64,000 nt of DNA from Opitutaceae bacterium TAV5 (GTDB lineage Bacteria > Verrucomicrobiota > Verrucomicrobiia > Opitutales > Opitutaceae). Position 1 is the first letter of the stretch, and each line of letters begins with the position of its first letter. The position numbers and the translations under genes were made by a program. The notes below the pieces were generated by a model. That model saw only the letters and a program-made list of their open reading frames with translations, was not told the DNA's origin and ran no database searches. The DNA is taken from positions 4,821,001 to 4,885,000 of the forward strand of contig CP007053.1 in the NCBI GenBank assembly GCA_000242935.3, written 5' to 3'. Below are positions 8,258 to 17,577 of the stretch, one piece after another.

Positions 8258-9280
8258 ATGGCTTCAATGCGAGCAAAGTTTGCAAACACGACCCTGGTCA
8301 TTTTCGGCGCCGGCTACATCGGCGGACACCTGGCGGAGCAGGCCATCGCGGAGGGCGCCCGGGTGACGGCGCTGACGCGCAACCCGGAACGCGCCGCGCG
8401 CCTGCGTTCGCTCGGCGCGACCGTGGTGGTGGCCGACCTCGCCGATACCGCCTGGCACACGGCCGCCGGCCTGCGCGGCAACGCCGACCTGGTGGTGGAC
8501 TGCGTGAGCGGCGGCGGCAGCCTTGCCGGCTACCGGCGGAGCTATCTGGACGGCATGTGCTCGATTCTCGCCTGGGCGCGGGCGACCGGGCAGGCGGGAC
8601 GGCTCGTCTACACGGGCAGCACCTCGGTCTACCCGCAGGGCGATGGCGCACGCGTGGACGAGACGATGCCGACGGCCACCGGCGACGACGCCGCTGCCGG
8701 GGCCGGCGCCGGGACGGATGTGGCGAGCGCGGTGCTCCTGGAGACCGAGCGCGAGGCATTGCGCTGGCCGGGAGCGGCCGGCGCCTGCGTATTGCGGCTG
8801 GCGGGGATTTACGGACCGCAACGTCATCACCTGCTGGGCCAGTTGCGCGAGGCGGCGGCGAGCGGCGCGGAGCTTTCCGGAGGAGCGGAAGATCACCTCA
8901 ACCTGATTTATCGCGACGACGTTTGCGACGCGATCCGGGCGGCGGCGCTGGCGTCGGCGAAGACGCTGGCGGCGTCGGCCGGAGCGGAGGCGGGCGGCGC
9001 GGTTTTTAATATCGCCGACAACGCCGCGCCGACGCGCGCGGAGCTTTGCGCCTGGCTGGCGCAACGGCTCGGGTTGCCGGAACCGCGTTTCAGCGGGCAA
9101 CCCGCCCCGGGCCGCCGTCGCCGCACGCCCGATCGTATCATCGTGAACGCCCTCGCGCGCCGCTCGCTTGGCTGGGAGCCGGCGCACCCGACCTTCCGCG
9201 AGGGCTACGAGGCGATTTTTGCGGAAGAGGCCCGTGAAACACACGAAAGGACACGAAAAGAATACCGGAAAGACACTTAG
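8258..9280 (+). CDS. NAD-dependent epimerase/dehydratase-type (SDR) protein
   Basis: An extended short-chain dehydrogenase-like protein of about 340 residues. The Rossmann motif TTLVIFGAGYIGGHLAEQA is at the N-terminus. RLVYTGSTSVYPQG carries the serine and tyrosine of the active-site region, and RLAGIYGPQR and LNLIYRDDVCDA are typical of the YeeZ-like/NAD-epimerase group. The start at 8258 (MASMRAKFAN) or 8267 keeps the Rossmann strand at the usual distance. The last 15 codons (EETHERTRKEYRKDT) are translated from the intergenic 'cacgaaaggacacgaaaag' repeat, so the original C-terminus has been overwritten or extended. Substrate unknown. Confidence 0.85.
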   Translation: MASMRAKFANTTLVIFGAGYIGGHLAEQAIAEGARVTALTRNPERAARLRSLGATVVVADLADTAWHTAAGLRGNADLVVDCVSGGGSLAGYRRSYLDGMCSILAWARATGQAGRLVYTGSTSVYPQGDGARVDETMPTATGDDAAAGAGAGTDVASAVLLETEREALRWPGAAGACVLRLAGIYGPQRHHLLGQLREAAASGAELSGGAEDHLNLIYRDDVCDAIRAAALASAKTLAASAGAEAGGAVFNIADNAAPTRAELCAWLAQRLGLPEPRFSGQPAPGRRRRTPDRIIVNALARRSLGWEPAHPTFREGYEAIFAEEARETHERTRKEYRKDT

Positions 9281-9472
9281 CCGGGAGAAGTGCCGGGCCA
9301 ATATTCCGGAATTTTTACACAAAGGTCGCAAGGAACGCAAAGAACCTGTTTATCAAATTCTTGTGAATTTCTTTCCTTCGCGCTCTTTGCGACCTTTGTA
9401 TAAGATTCCGATCCTCCGCGGTTCCATAGCGGTCTTTTTTTCGTGCCCTTTCGTGTGTTTCGTGGGCACGTT
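9236..9472. repeat. Nested inverted repeats between epimerase and folB
   Basis: The outer arms are GAAACACACGAAAGGACACG (left) and the inverse TCGTGCCCTTTCGTGTGTTTC (right, near 9440-9460). Inside lies a second copy of the 'ttacacaaag' inverted repeat (about 9313-9403). The left outer arm encodes the end of the epimerase. I see no gene in it. Confidence 0.85.
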
Positions 9473-9484
9473 TCTCCTCCAGCG

Positions 9485-9880
9485 ATGACCGGACGCATCC
9501 ACATCAAGAATCTCGTTTTCCACGGGCACCACGGCGTGCTACCCGAAGAGCACACCCTCGGGCAGCGGTTCGAGCTCGATCTCGAACTTGTCCTCGACAT
9601 CGCCGCCGCGGCGGCCGGCGATGACCTCACGCAGACGGTCAACTACGCCGAGGTCGTCGCCCGCTGCCGCGACATCGTGCAGGGCGAGCGGCACAAGCTT
9701 CTCGAAGCGCTGGCCCGCCGCATCCTCGTCAGGATCCTTGCGGATTTCCCGTTGCTGACCGAAGCCGGGATCGTGCTGCGCAAACCGTCGGCGCCGGTCG
9801 CCGCCATTTTCGATACCATTGCCCTGGAAACCCGCCTGAGCCGTGCCGACCTCGACCGCCTATCTGAGCCTCGGCAGTAA
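9485..9880 (+). CDS. folB: Dihydroneopterin aldolase
   Basis: A 131-residue enzyme of folate synthesis that cleaves 7,8-dihydroneopterin to 6-hydroxymethyl-dihydropterin and glycolaldehyde. IHIKNLVFHGHHGVLPEEHTL is the family's N-terminal signature, followed by the VNYAEVV and LLEALARRI segments. The ATG at 9485 starts right after the repeat region. It overlaps folK by 38 bp in a different frame, so the two are translated from one message and act in successive steps. Length is normal for FolB. Confidence 0.92.
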   Translation: MTGRIHIKNLVFHGHHGVLPEEHTLGQRFELDLELVLDIAAAAAGDDLTQTVNYAEVVARCRDIVQGERHKLLEALARRILVRILADFPLLTEAGIVLRKPSAPVAAIFDTIALETRLSRADLDRLSEPRQ

Positions 9881-10331
9881 CCTCGGGGACCGCCGCGGCT
9901 GGCTCGAGGAGGCGCTGCGGCTGCTCTCCCTGTCGTCGGGTATCCGGCTCGGGCGCGTCTCGCGCATCTACGAGACGACGCCGGTCGGCACCACCGGCCA
10001 GGGCGACTACCTGAACGCCGTGGCCGCCGTGGAAACGTCCCTGGCGCCGCATGCGTTGCTCGCCCGCTGTCAGGAGATCGAGGATGCGTGCGGACGTGTG
10101 CGCCAGGAGCGCTGGAGCGCGCGCACCCTCGATATCGACCTGCTCTGGCACGAGGCTTGTCCGCGCAGCGACGATCCGGTGCTCACGTTGCCGCATCCGC
10201 GCATGCTGGAGCGGGCTTTTGTCATGGTGCTGCTGGCGGAGCTGGCGCCGGACCGGGTGATCGAAGGTCGCACCGTGCGCGAACACGCCGCGCGTCTTGG
10301 CAGCGAAGGCGTGCGGGTGTGGGAAGGGTGA
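9843..10331 (+). CDS. folK: 2-amino-4-hydroxy-6-hydroxymethyldihydropteridine diphosphokinase
   Basis: A 162-residue HPPK that transfers pyrophosphate from ATP to 6-hydroxymethyl-dihydropterin. AYLSLGSNLGDRRGWLEEAL at the N-terminus, YETTPVGTTGQGDYLNAV and the ATP/Mg-binding RTLDIDLLW are the HPPK signatures. The start is a GTG at 9843 inside the end of folB, so the two are probably translationally coupled. A MITE copy follows directly. Confidence 0.93.
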   Translation: MPTSTAYLSLGSNLGDRRGWLEEALRLLSLSSGIRLGRVSRIYETTPVGTTGQGDYLNAVAAVETSLAPHALLARCQEIEDACGRVRQERWSARTLDIDLLWHEACPRSDDPVLTLPHPRMLERAFVMVLLAELAPDRVIEGRTVREHAARLGSEGVRVWEG

Positions 10332-10336
10332 GCGAG

Positions 10337-10491
10337 GGAGCGGCGGCATTCCTGCCGCTGCTTTGCCGGACGGGTATCCGGATTGTAGAGAACATCGCGC
10401 TATGCGGTGCCGCCAGGACCATGATCCCTGTATTGCATACGGGAGCGAGACGCGTGGCGCCTCGTCGCAGCGGCAGGAAGGCCGCCGCTCC
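10337..10491. repeat. MITE-like 156-bp inverted-repeat element, copy 2
   Basis: Same ends and interior as 7528-7683, with small differences (for example CAGGAAGGCC in place of CAGGAATGCC near the right end). It lies between the convergent folK and SMUG1-like genes and could act as a bidirectional hairpin at their 3' ends. Confidence 0.9.
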
Positions 10492-10499
10492 TGTCCGGC

Positions 10500-11237
10500 C
10501 TATGCCTTCCACACGCCGAGGGCGACGAGTTGTTTGGTGGCGGCGGCCGACCATCCGCGGTTGGCCGCGGGCGAGGCCGGCGAGGGGTGCAGGACGCGGC
10601 CGGTCCGGAACGTTTTCCCGGGCAGACGAGCGGCGGCAGCGACGAGTTTTTCCTCGGCATAACCGCCGACGCCGATCAGCCACTCGGGCTCCAGCGCTTC
10701 GATGACGCGCACGAGATGATCCAGGCAGGCGGCGTCGACCGGCGCGATTTCGGCGGCGGGAAGCTTGTCGGGCGTGAGGTTGGCGCCGGTCGCGCTCATC
10801 CAGACGAGCGGGCAGTAGTTGGCCACGAAATGGTCGCGGAAGAACGCCTTTGCCGTGCCGGATTTTTCGGCAAACAGGCCCCAGAGGCGGCGTCCGCTCA
10901 CTTCGGACTTCGGGCAGGCGAAGCCTTCGACGGGGCGCTTCGGGTGTTCGGGCACGGGGTGGCCGACGGCGCCGGTGACGCCCATCCAGTCGCGCACGGC
11001 GGCGACTTCGCCAAAGGGCACGCCGGTCTGCGCCATGCCGAAGGGGCCGGGGTTCATGCCGAGAAAGAGCACGCGCTTGCGGCCGGCTCCGTAGCGGCGG
11101 AGGTAATCGGTGTGCGGAGCCCAGGCGTAGTCGAGCGGCAGATACGTGTGGGAGACCGGCGCGGAGAACGTGGCGCCGCGCAGCTGGCGGCGGAGCCGGT
11201 CGGCGGCCTCGACGAGAGGAGAAGAAGTGGCAGGCAT
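10500..11237 (-). CDS. SMUG1-type uracil-DNA glycosylase
   Basis: A 245-residue base-excision repair enzyme. GMNPGPFGMAQTGVPFGEV is the signature of single-strand-selective monofunctional uracil-DNA glycosylase (SMUG1), and VLHPSPASP holds the conserved HPS motif of the second active-site loop. The reading frame is open far upstream (to 11867), but homology begins at MPATSSPLVEAADRL, so I use the ATG at 11237. It lies downstream of dprA on the same strand, with a 95-bp gap. SMUG1 is best known from animals; bacterial members are a minority branch. Confidence 0.9.
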   Translation of the reverse strand: MPATSSPLVEAADRLRRQLRGATFSAPVSHTYLPLDYAWAPHTDYLRRYGAGRKRVLFLGMNPGPFGMAQTGVPFGEVAAVRDWMGVTGAVGHPVPEHPKRPVEGFACPKSEVSGRRLWGLFAEKSGTAKAFFRDHFVANYCPLVWMSATGANLTPDKLPAAEIAPVDAACLDHLVRVIEALEPEWLIGVGGYAEEKLVAAAARLPGKTFRTGRVLHPSPASPAANRGWSAAATKQLVALGVWKA

Positions 11238-11332
11238 GGCGGTTGTTTCTGGAGAGAAGACGGTGGCGGCGTCAAACCCGGGAAAAACGGGCAAGGCGAC
11301 AAGGTGGATCGGTCCGGGGGGGGGAGGGGGGG

Positions 11333-12547
11333 TCAACGCGCCTCGAAGGTGCCGTCGGCGCGTCTTGCGATGACCCGCTTCAGCTCCAGCATCATGAGCG
11401 CGGCGGAGACCAGGTGGGCGGCGAGACCGGTTTGCGCGACCAGCGCATCCACACCCGGCATGGCGCCGCCGGCGAAACAGGCGAGGATGCGTTGTTCGTC
11501 GCCGGTGAGGTTGCCGGAGAAAAGGGACGGGGAGGGCGAGGCCGCGGGCGCGGAGGCGGGAGCGGGCGCGGAGCGGCCGGCTTCGTTTCCGTCTCCGTTG
11601 CCGCCGCGAGGATCGGGGGCGGCGGCCGGTTTTTCGGGGATCGGTTGCGGGCGGAGGCCGTCGAGGTAGTTGATTTCCGCGAGGATGTCGTCCACCGAGG
11701 TCAGCAAGGTGGCGCCGTCGCGGATGAGCTGGTGGCAGCCGGCGCTGCTGGCCTGGTCGATGCGGCCGGGCACGGCGAAGACGAGGCGGCCCTGTTCGCC
11801 GGCAAACCGGGCCGTGATCATCGAGCCGCCGCTGACATCGCTTTCCACCACGACAATGGCCGAGCACATGCCGGCGACGATGCGGTTGCGCATGGCAAAC
11901 GACTGCCGGTCGGCGCGCCGCGTGAAGGGGAACTCCGAGCAGATGGCGCCGCCTTCGTTTTCGATGCGGCGGTACAGGTCGAGGTTTTCGGGCGGATAGA
12001 TGATGTCGATGCCGGTGCCGAGGACGCCGACCGTCGCGCCGCCGGCGAGGAGCGCGCCTTCGTGCGCCGCCGAATCGATGCCGCGCGCGAGGCCGCTGAC
12101 GACGCAGAAGCCGAGCCGGGCGAGTTCGCCGCCGAGTTTTCTGGCGACCGCCTGGCCGTAGAGCGTGGTGCGCCGGCTGCCGACGATGGCGACGGCGGGG
12201 CGGTCGAAGGCGTAACGGCCTTTCTGATACAGGCCGATCGGCGGGCTCGGGATCTCGCGAAGCAGGGCGGGGTAGCCCGGATCATCGTGCGGGATGAAGC
12301 GCACGCCGGACCGGGCCATCCAGGCCTCCTCGCGGGCGAGGTCGAAGAGCGCGCGCCAGCCGGCGATGTTGCCGCTGATTCTGGCGCCGACGCCCTTGAC
12401 CTGTTCGAGCGCCCGCGGGCCGGCCTCGAAAAGGGCCCGCGGATCGCCGCCGAAGGCCTCGAGCAGGCGGTTGGTCGTGATCGGGCCGATATCGGGCAGC
12501 GCGTTGAGGATGAGGTACGCCTGCGTTGCGGTGAGGGAATCCGGCAC
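11333..12547 (-). CDS. dprA: DNA-processing protein DprA
   Basis: A 404-residue DprA that loads RecA onto incoming single-stranded DNA in natural transformation. The N-terminal helix-hairpin-helix (ALPDIGPITTNRLLEAFGG) is followed by the Rossmann-like core with VAIVGSRRTTLYGQAVA, SGLARGIDSAAHEGAL and FAVPGRIDQASSAGCHQLI. An Ala/Pro-rich linker (about 312-345) joins a C-terminal winged-helix domain (TGDEQRILACFAGGAMPGVD). This is the full-length three-domain form. It starts 18 bp after the glgC stop, so the two may be co-transcribed. Confidence 0.95.
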   Translation of the reverse strand: MPDSLTATQAYLILNALPDIGPITTNRLLEAFGGDPRALFEAGPRALEQVKGVGARISGNIAGWRALFDLAREEAWMARSGVRFIPHDDPGYPALLREIPSPPIGLYQKGRYAFDRPAVAIVGSRRTTLYGQAVARKLGGELARLGFCVVSGLARGIDSAAHEGALLAGGATVGVLGTGIDIIYPPENLDLYRRIENEGGAICSEFPFTRRADRQSFAMRNRIVAGMCSAIVVVESDVSGGSMITARFAGEQGRLVFAVPGRIDQASSAGCHQLIRDGATLLTSVDDILAEINYLDGLRPQPIPEKPAAAPDPRGGNGDGNEAGRSAPAPASAPAASPSPSLFSGNLTGDEQRILACFAGGAMPGVDALVAQTGLAAHLVSAALMMLELKRVIARRADGTFEAR

Positions 12548-12565
12548 GGGAGGGAGGGGGGCGTC

Positions 12566-13852
12566 CTAGATCACGGTGCCGCCCGGCACGGTCATGCCTT
12601 TGGGCACGACGAGCACGCCGTCGCGGATGATCACGCCATGGGCGTAGGTGCCGTCGCTCTTGCCGGCGGGATCGAGGACGACGTTGTCGCCGATGCGGGC
12701 GTTCTTGTCGATGATCGCATGGCGGATCTTGCAGCCGTAGCCGACGCCGAGATTGGGCAGGTTTTTGGCCTGGTTGACGCGGATGTCGTCCTCGCCCTCG
12801 TAGAAGTCGGCGCCCATCATGACCACGTTTTCCAGCACGGTGCCGCCGCGCACGAACGAGCGGATGCCGATGACGCAGCGGCGCAGCGTGGCGTCCTCCA
12901 CGATGGAGCCGTCGCCGAAGACGACGTAGTCGAACGTGCAGCGGTTGACCTTGCTCGGCGGCAGGTAGCGGTCCTGCGTGTAGATGGGCGCGCCGGGGTC
13001 GAAGAAGTTGAAGGGCGGCAGCGGCTGGGCGAGCGCGAGGTTGGCGTCGAAAAACGCCTTCACGGTGCCGATGTCTTCCCAGTAACCTTCGAAAACGTGG
13101 GCGAAAAGCCGTTTTTTGCCGAGGAGGCCGGGGATGATCTCCTTGCCGAAATCGGTCATGGTGTTGGCGAGCGCTTCGGCGAGGACGCGGCGGTTGAACA
13201 CGTAGATACCCATCGAGGCCAGGCAGTGTTTTTCGCCGGAGGGGGCGCGGAGGCGGGCCTCGACCGCCTCGCTGACGGTGAGGCTGTTGATGACGGCGGG
13301 GTCCTTGGGTTTTTCGGCAAACTGCTGGATGGAGAGGTCGTCGCCCACGCCCATGAGGCCGAGCCCCTCGACTTTCGAGACGGGGAAGGGGATGGCGGCG
13401 ATGGTCACTTCGGCGGCGGTGGCGATGTGCTGCTGGATGATCTTGCGGAAATCCATCCGGTAGAGCTGGTCGCCGGAGAGGATGAGCACGAATTCATGCG
13501 GGAAGGCGCGGAAGTGTTGCAGGTTGCGCCGCACGGCATCGGCGGTGCCCTGGTACCAGTCGTTGGTCTTTTCGGTCTGCTCGGCCGAGAGGATATCGAC
13601 AAAACCGCCGCCAAACGGGTCGAAGTGATACGTGTTTTGCACGTGCCGGTGCAGCGATGCGGTGTGGAACTGCGTGAGCAGGAAGATCCGGTTGATGTCG
13701 GAATTGAGGCAGTTGCTGATCGGGATGTCCACCAGGCGGTATTTGCCGGCGAGGGGGACGGCGGGTTTGCAACGCTCCATGGTCAGGGGGTAGAGACGGG
13801 TGCCGCGTCCGCCTCCCATTACGACTGCGAGGACATTTTTCTGGGTACTCAT
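12566..13852 (-). CDS. glgC: Glucose-1-phosphate adenylyltransferase
   Basis: A 428-residue enzyme making ADP-glucose from ATP and glucose-1-phosphate, the committed step of glycogen synthesis. VLAVVMGGGRGTRLYPLT is the nucleotide-binding loop, with KPAVPLAGKYRLVDIPISNC and WYQGTADAVRRNL following. EDIGTVKAFFDANLAL leads into the C-terminal left-handed beta-helix. The length matches bacterial/plant-like AGPases. It is divergent from glmS (82-bp gap), so storage and cell-wall amino-sugar synthesis start from one shared region. Confidence 0.95.
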   Translation of the reverse strand: MSTQKNVLAVVMGGGRGTRLYPLTMERCKPAVPLAGKYRLVDIPISNCLNSDINRIFLLTQFHTASLHRHVQNTYHFDPFGGGFVDILSAEQTEKTNDWYQGTADAVRRNLQHFRAFPHEFVLILSGDQLYRMDFRKIIQQHIATAAEVTIAAIPFPVSKVEGLGLMGVGDDLSIQQFAEKPKDPAVINSLTVSEAVEARLRAPSGEKHCLASMGIYVFNRRVLAEALANTMTDFGKEIIPGLLGKKRLFAHVFEGYWEDIGTVKAFFDANLALAQPLPPFNFFDPGAPIYTQDRYLPPSKVNRCTFDYVVFGDGSIVEDATLRRCVIGIRSFVRGGTVLENVVMMGADFYEGEDDIRVNQAKNLPNLGVGYGCKIRHAIIDKNARIGDNVVLDPAGKSDGTYAHGVIIRDGVLVVPKGMTVPGGTVI

Positions 13853-13934
13853 GATGATGTAGGGATGGGCCTAAAGCCTTGCGAAGGCTTTGCAGCGCTG
13901 CGTATTTTGCCAGCCAAAATCCATTAATTTTCTC

Positions 13935-15827
13935 ATGTGTGGCATCGTCGGTTACGTCGGCAAACAACGCGCGGCATCCATCCTTCTCGAAGGACTCAAA
14001 CGGCTCGAATACCGGGGTTATGACTCGGCCGGGCTCGCCGTGCTCCAGGCCGGCGGGCTCACCCTGATCAAGAAAACCGGCCGCGTCGCCAACCTCGTCC
14101 GGGCGATCGGGCAACAAAAGCTCGCCGGCACCACCGGCATCAGCCACACGCGCTGGGCCACCCACGGCGGCGTCACCGACGCCAACGCCCACCCCCACGT
14201 GAGCAGCGATGGCAAGATCGTGCTCGTCCACAACGGCGTCATCGAAAACTACGCCGCCATCAAAAAATTTCTCCTGACGAAGGGTTACACGTTTGCCTCC
14301 GAGACCGACACCGAGGTGCTGGGCAACCTCATCGCCTACCACTATGCGAAGGAGCCCGAACCGGCGCCCACCCCCGAAGGCGCGCCGGACGGCAGCCGCC
14401 TGCTCGAAAGCGTCCGCAGGACGCTGCTCCATGTCGAGGGCACCTACGGCATCGCCGTCCTGTGCGTGGACGCGCCGGGCGAGATGGTCGCCGCCCGCAA
14501 GGGCTCGCCGCTCATCCTCGGCGTGGGGGCGCCCGGCACGGACGAGTTTATCATCGCCAGCGATGTGTCGGCGCTGGTGAGCCGCACGCAGAACGTCGTT
14601 TACCTGAAGGACGGCGAACTCGTCCACGTGCGCCCCGGCGCGTACCCGGCCGGCTTCACGATCACCACGCTGGAGCTCGCCGACGTGTCGCCGGTGATCG
14701 ACACCGTCACGTGGTCGGTGGACGAGGCCGAGATGGGCGCGCACGCGCACTTCATGGAAAAGGAGATTTTCGAGCAGCCCCAGGCGCTCGAGAACGCCAT
14801 GCGCGGACGTTTTTCCGAGGACGGCAGCACGGCCAATTTCGGCGGACTCAACCTCACCGCCGCCGATTTCCGCGCCATCGACCGCTTCATGTTCTGCGCC
14901 TGCGGCACGGCGCTCCACGCCTGCATGGTGACGGAGCACCTCATCGAGCGTTTCGCGCGCATCCCGGTCGAGTGCGACTACGCTTCGGAATTCCGCTACC
15001 GCAACACCCCGCTCACGGCCGACACGCTGTTTTTCGTCGTCAGCCAGTCGGGCGAGACCATCGACACGCTCGCCGCCCTGCGAGAGGCCAAGCGCAAGGG
15101 GTACAAGGTGCTCGCGATCAGCAACGTCGTCGGCTCCACCATCGCCCGCGAGGCCGACGGCGGCATCTACCAGCATGCCGGCCCCGAGATCGGCGTGGCG
15201 TCCACGAAGGCGTTCACCTCGCAAATCCTCATCGGCGCCATGCTCGCGCTCTACGTCGCCCGCATGCGCGACATGAGTTTCAGCGACGGCGTCACCTACG
15301 TCAACGCGCTCAAGTCCGCGCCCGACCTCGTGCGCCGCGTCCTCGACACCGCGCCGCAGATCGAGGCCATCGCCAGACGTTACGCCACCGCCACCGACAT
15401 GCTGTTCCTCGGCCGCCTGGCGCTTTTCCCCATCGCGCTCGAAGGCTCGCTCAAGCTGAAGGAGATTTCCTACATCCACGCCGAGGGTTATCCGGCTGCC
15501 GAGATGAAGCACGGCCCGATCGCGCTGATCAGCCCCGAGTGCCCGACTGTGTTTTTCGCACCGGCCGGCGAGCTGTTCAACAAGCTCGTCTCCTCGATGC
15601 AGGAGATCAAGGCGCGCAACGGACCGCTTATCGTCATCACCACCGAGGACGCCGAGTTGCCGGAAAACCTCGCCGATGCCGTGATCCGCATCCCGGCCTG
15701 CCACGAGGCGGTGCTGCCTATCGTCGCCACGATCCCGGTGCAACTCCTCAGCTACTACATCGCCCGCGAACGCGGCTGCGATGTGGACAAACCCCGCAAC
15801 CTCGCCAAATCCGTGACCGTCGAATGA
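13935..15827 (+). CDS. glmS: Glutamine-fructose-6-phosphate aminotransferase (isomerizing)
   Basis: A 630-residue enzyme that makes glucosamine-6-phosphate for peptidoglycan and LPS. Translation from ATG 13935 puts the catalytic cysteine second (MCGIVGYVG), as required for the N-terminal glutaminase, so the upstream 15 codons are rejected. The second half holds two SIS domains; SQSGETIDTLAALREAKRKG is the sugar-phosphate loop and the C-terminus KPRNLAKSVTVE is canonical. Length is slightly above the usual 608-612, with a short insert near residues 140-155 (EPEPAPTPEGAPDG). No glmS-type ribozyme is seen in the short leader. Confidence 0.96.
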   Translation: MCGIVGYVGKQRAASILLEGLKRLEYRGYDSAGLAVLQAGGLTLIKKTGRVANLVRAIGQQKLAGTTGISHTRWATHGGVTDANAHPHVSSDGKIVLVHNGVIENYAAIKKFLLTKGYTFASETDTEVLGNLIAYHYAKEPEPAPTPEGAPDGSRLLESVRRTLLHVEGTYGIAVLCVDAPGEMVAARKGSPLILGVGAPGTDEFIIASDVSALVSRTQNVVYLKDGELVHVRPGAYPAGFTITTLELADVSPVIDTVTWSVDEAEMGAHAHFMEKEIFEQPQALENAMRGRFSEDGSTANFGGLNLTAADFRAIDRFMFCACGTALHACMVTEHLIERFARIPVECDYASEFRYRNTPLTADTLFFVVSQSGETIDTLAALREAKRKGYKVLAISNVVGSTIAREADGGIYQHAGPEIGVASTKAFTSQILIGAMLALYVARMRDMSFSDGVTYVNALKSAPDLVRRVLDTAPQIEAIARRYATATDMLFLGRLALFPIALEGSLKLKEISYIHAEGYPAAEMKHGPIALISPECPTVFFAPAGELFNKLVSSMQEIKARNGPLIVITTEDAELPENLADAVIRIPACHEAVLPIVATIPVQLLSYYIARERGCDVDKPRNLAKSVTVE

Positions 15828-15848
15828 GCCGGCCAAACCGGAGATTTA

Positions 15849-16016
15849 ACCACTAATGGACACTGATTCACACTAATCCCAAACCATGAGGGGACCGCTA
15901 AAGAACGCTGAAACCAAACCATTGCAGCTTGCTCCATTTTAGCGTTCTTCAGCGTTCTTTAGCGGTTCCTCCTTCTGTTCGGTCCATTAGTGTCCATCAG
16001 TGTCCATTAGTGGTTT
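15849..16016. repeat. Double nested inverted repeat ('actaatg...' and 'cgctaaagaacgc')
   Basis: The outer arms carry CACTAATGGACACTGATTCA and its inverse ending in ATTAGTGG; the inner arms are CCGCTAAAGAACGCTGAAAC and the inverse AGCGTTCTTTAGCGG. It fills the glmS-trpE gap. The outer family recurs at 47715-47805. Confidence 0.85.
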
Positions 16017-16041
16017 TTCAAAACCCGTTTCCCATTTTCCC

Positions 16042-17553
16042 ATGACCATCTTTCCCGACCGCGCCGCCTTTCGCGAGCTTGCTGCCCAGGGTAACATCAT
16101 CCCGGTTTACGCCGACCTCATGGCCGACTTCGAGACGCCCGTCTCGGCCTACGCCAAGCTCAAGGCCGCCGGCCCGTCCTTCCTCCTCGAATCCATCGAA
16201 GGCGGCGAACACCTCTCGCGTTACAGCTTTATCGGCTGCCGTCCGCGCAAGATTTTCGCCTGCGGGCCTGACACCACCGAGATCCGCACGCCCGGCGCAT
16301 CCGGCCGGCCCGGGCAACCCCCGGCGGTGCAAACCGTCCCCACGCCCGCCGACCCGCTCACGCTCATCGAGCAGGAAATGAGCGGCTTTACCCCGGTCAC
16401 GATTCCCGGTCTGCCGCGCTTCACCGGCGGCGCCGTCGGATTCATCGGCTACGAATACGTCACCCGCATCGAGCCCACCGTCCCCGCCGCCGCGCCGGTC
16501 AACGACCTCGGCACGCCGATCCTCTACTTCATGCTGGCGGATTCGCTGCTGATTTTCGACCGCGCCAAGCAAACGCTCCGCCTCTGCGTCAACGCCCACA
16601 TCCGCGACGGTGACGCCGATGCCGCTTACGACCACGCCGTGGCCGAACTCGGCGAACTCCACGCGCTCCTCAGCCTCCCGAGCACGCTCGCGCCCGCCCC
16701 GCTCATCGACCCCGGACCCGTGACCGTGCCGCCCGGCAATTTCTCGCGGGAAAATTTCGAGCGTGCCGTCGAGGCCGGGAAAGAGTTCATCCGGGCCGGC
16801 GACATCATCCAGTTCGTGCCTTCGCAGCGGTTTACCAAGCCCTTCGCGCGCACGCCGCTCGATCTCTACCGCGCGCTCCGCACGGTCAATCCGTCGCCCT
16901 ACATGTTCATCCTCGACGCGGGGGATTTTGCCATCGTCGGCGCCTCGCCCGAGGTGCACGTGCGCCTCACCGACGGCCTCGTGGAAATCCGTCCCATTGC
17001 CGGCACGCGCAAGCGCGGCGCCACGCATGCCGACGACCTCGCGCTCGAAAAAGACCTCCTCGCCGACCAGAAGGAGCGCGCCGAACACCTCATGCTCGTG
17101 GACCTCGCGCGCAACGACATCGGCCGCGTCTGCGAATACGGCAGCGTGACGGTGCCCGAGATGATGGTGATCGAACGCTACTCGCACGTCATGCACATCG
17201 TGTCGCAAGTGGAGGGCCGTATCGCTCCCGGCAAGACAGCGTACGACCTGATGCGGGCGACTTTCCCGGCGGGCACGGTCAGCGGCGCTCCGAAAATCCG
17301 CGCCATGCAGATCATCGCCGACAGCGAGCCGGACCAGCGCGGTTTTTATGCCGGCGCGCTCGGCTACATCGGTTACGATGGCAACCTCGACACCTGCATC
17401 ATGCTGCGCACCTCGCTGATCAGGGACGGCAAGATTCACATCCAGGCCGGCGCCGGCGTCGTCGCCGACAGCGACCCCGCGAGCGAATACCAGGAGACGA
17501 TCAACAAGGCCTCCGCGCTCTTCAAGGCCGTGGCGATCGCCGAGCGGCTGTGA
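16042..17553 (+). CDS. trpE: Anthranilate synthase component I
   Basis: A 503-residue chorismate-using enzyme that forms anthranilate in tryptophan synthesis. FLLESIEGGEHLSRYSFIG contains the LLES element that forms the tryptophan feedback site. The C-terminal half has IRPIAGTRKRG, MLVDLARNDIGRVC, FPAGTVSGAPKIRAMQ and IQAGAGVVADSDP, the standard chorismate-binding signatures. I use ATG 16042 (MTIFPDRAAF); codons upstream lie in the repeat. No trpG or other trp gene adjoins it, so the glutaminase subunit must be elsewhere. Confidence 0.94.
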   Translation: MTIFPDRAAFRELAAQGNIIPVYADLMADFETPVSAYAKLKAAGPSFLLESIEGGEHLSRYSFIGCRPRKIFACGPDTTEIRTPGASGRPGQPPAVQTVPTPADPLTLIEQEMSGFTPVTIPGLPRFTGGAVGFIGYEYVTRIEPTVPAAAPVNDLGTPILYFMLADSLLIFDRAKQTLRLCVNAHIRDGDADAAYDHAVAELGELHALLSLPSTLAPAPLIDPGPVTVPPGNFSRENFERAVEAGKEFIRAGDIIQFVPSQRFTKPFARTPLDLYRALRTVNPSPYMFILDAGDFAIVGASPEVHVRLTDGLVEIRPIAGTRKRGATHADDLALEKDLLADQKERAEHLMLVDLARNDIGRVCEYGSVTVPEMMVIERYSHVMHIVSQVEGRIAPGKTAYDLMRATFPAGTVSGAPKIRAMQIIADSEPDQRGFYAGALGYIGYDGNLDTCIMLRTSLIRDGKIHIQAGAGVVADSDPASEYQETINKASALFKAVAIAERL

Positions 17554-17577
17554 ACGAAGTACGGAAATACGGCAGTT

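Noticed and set aside
9281-9484. Possible small protein from repeat frames before folB
   Set aside because: All frames are made of repeat sequence; no start or motif.
11243-13927. 894-residue open frame on the plus strand over dprA and glgC
   Set aside because: It is antisense to two clear genes and of random, Asp/Ala/Arg-rich composition.
13494-15836. 780-residue minus-strand frame over glmS
   Set aside because: Antisense to glmS with no recognisable motif.
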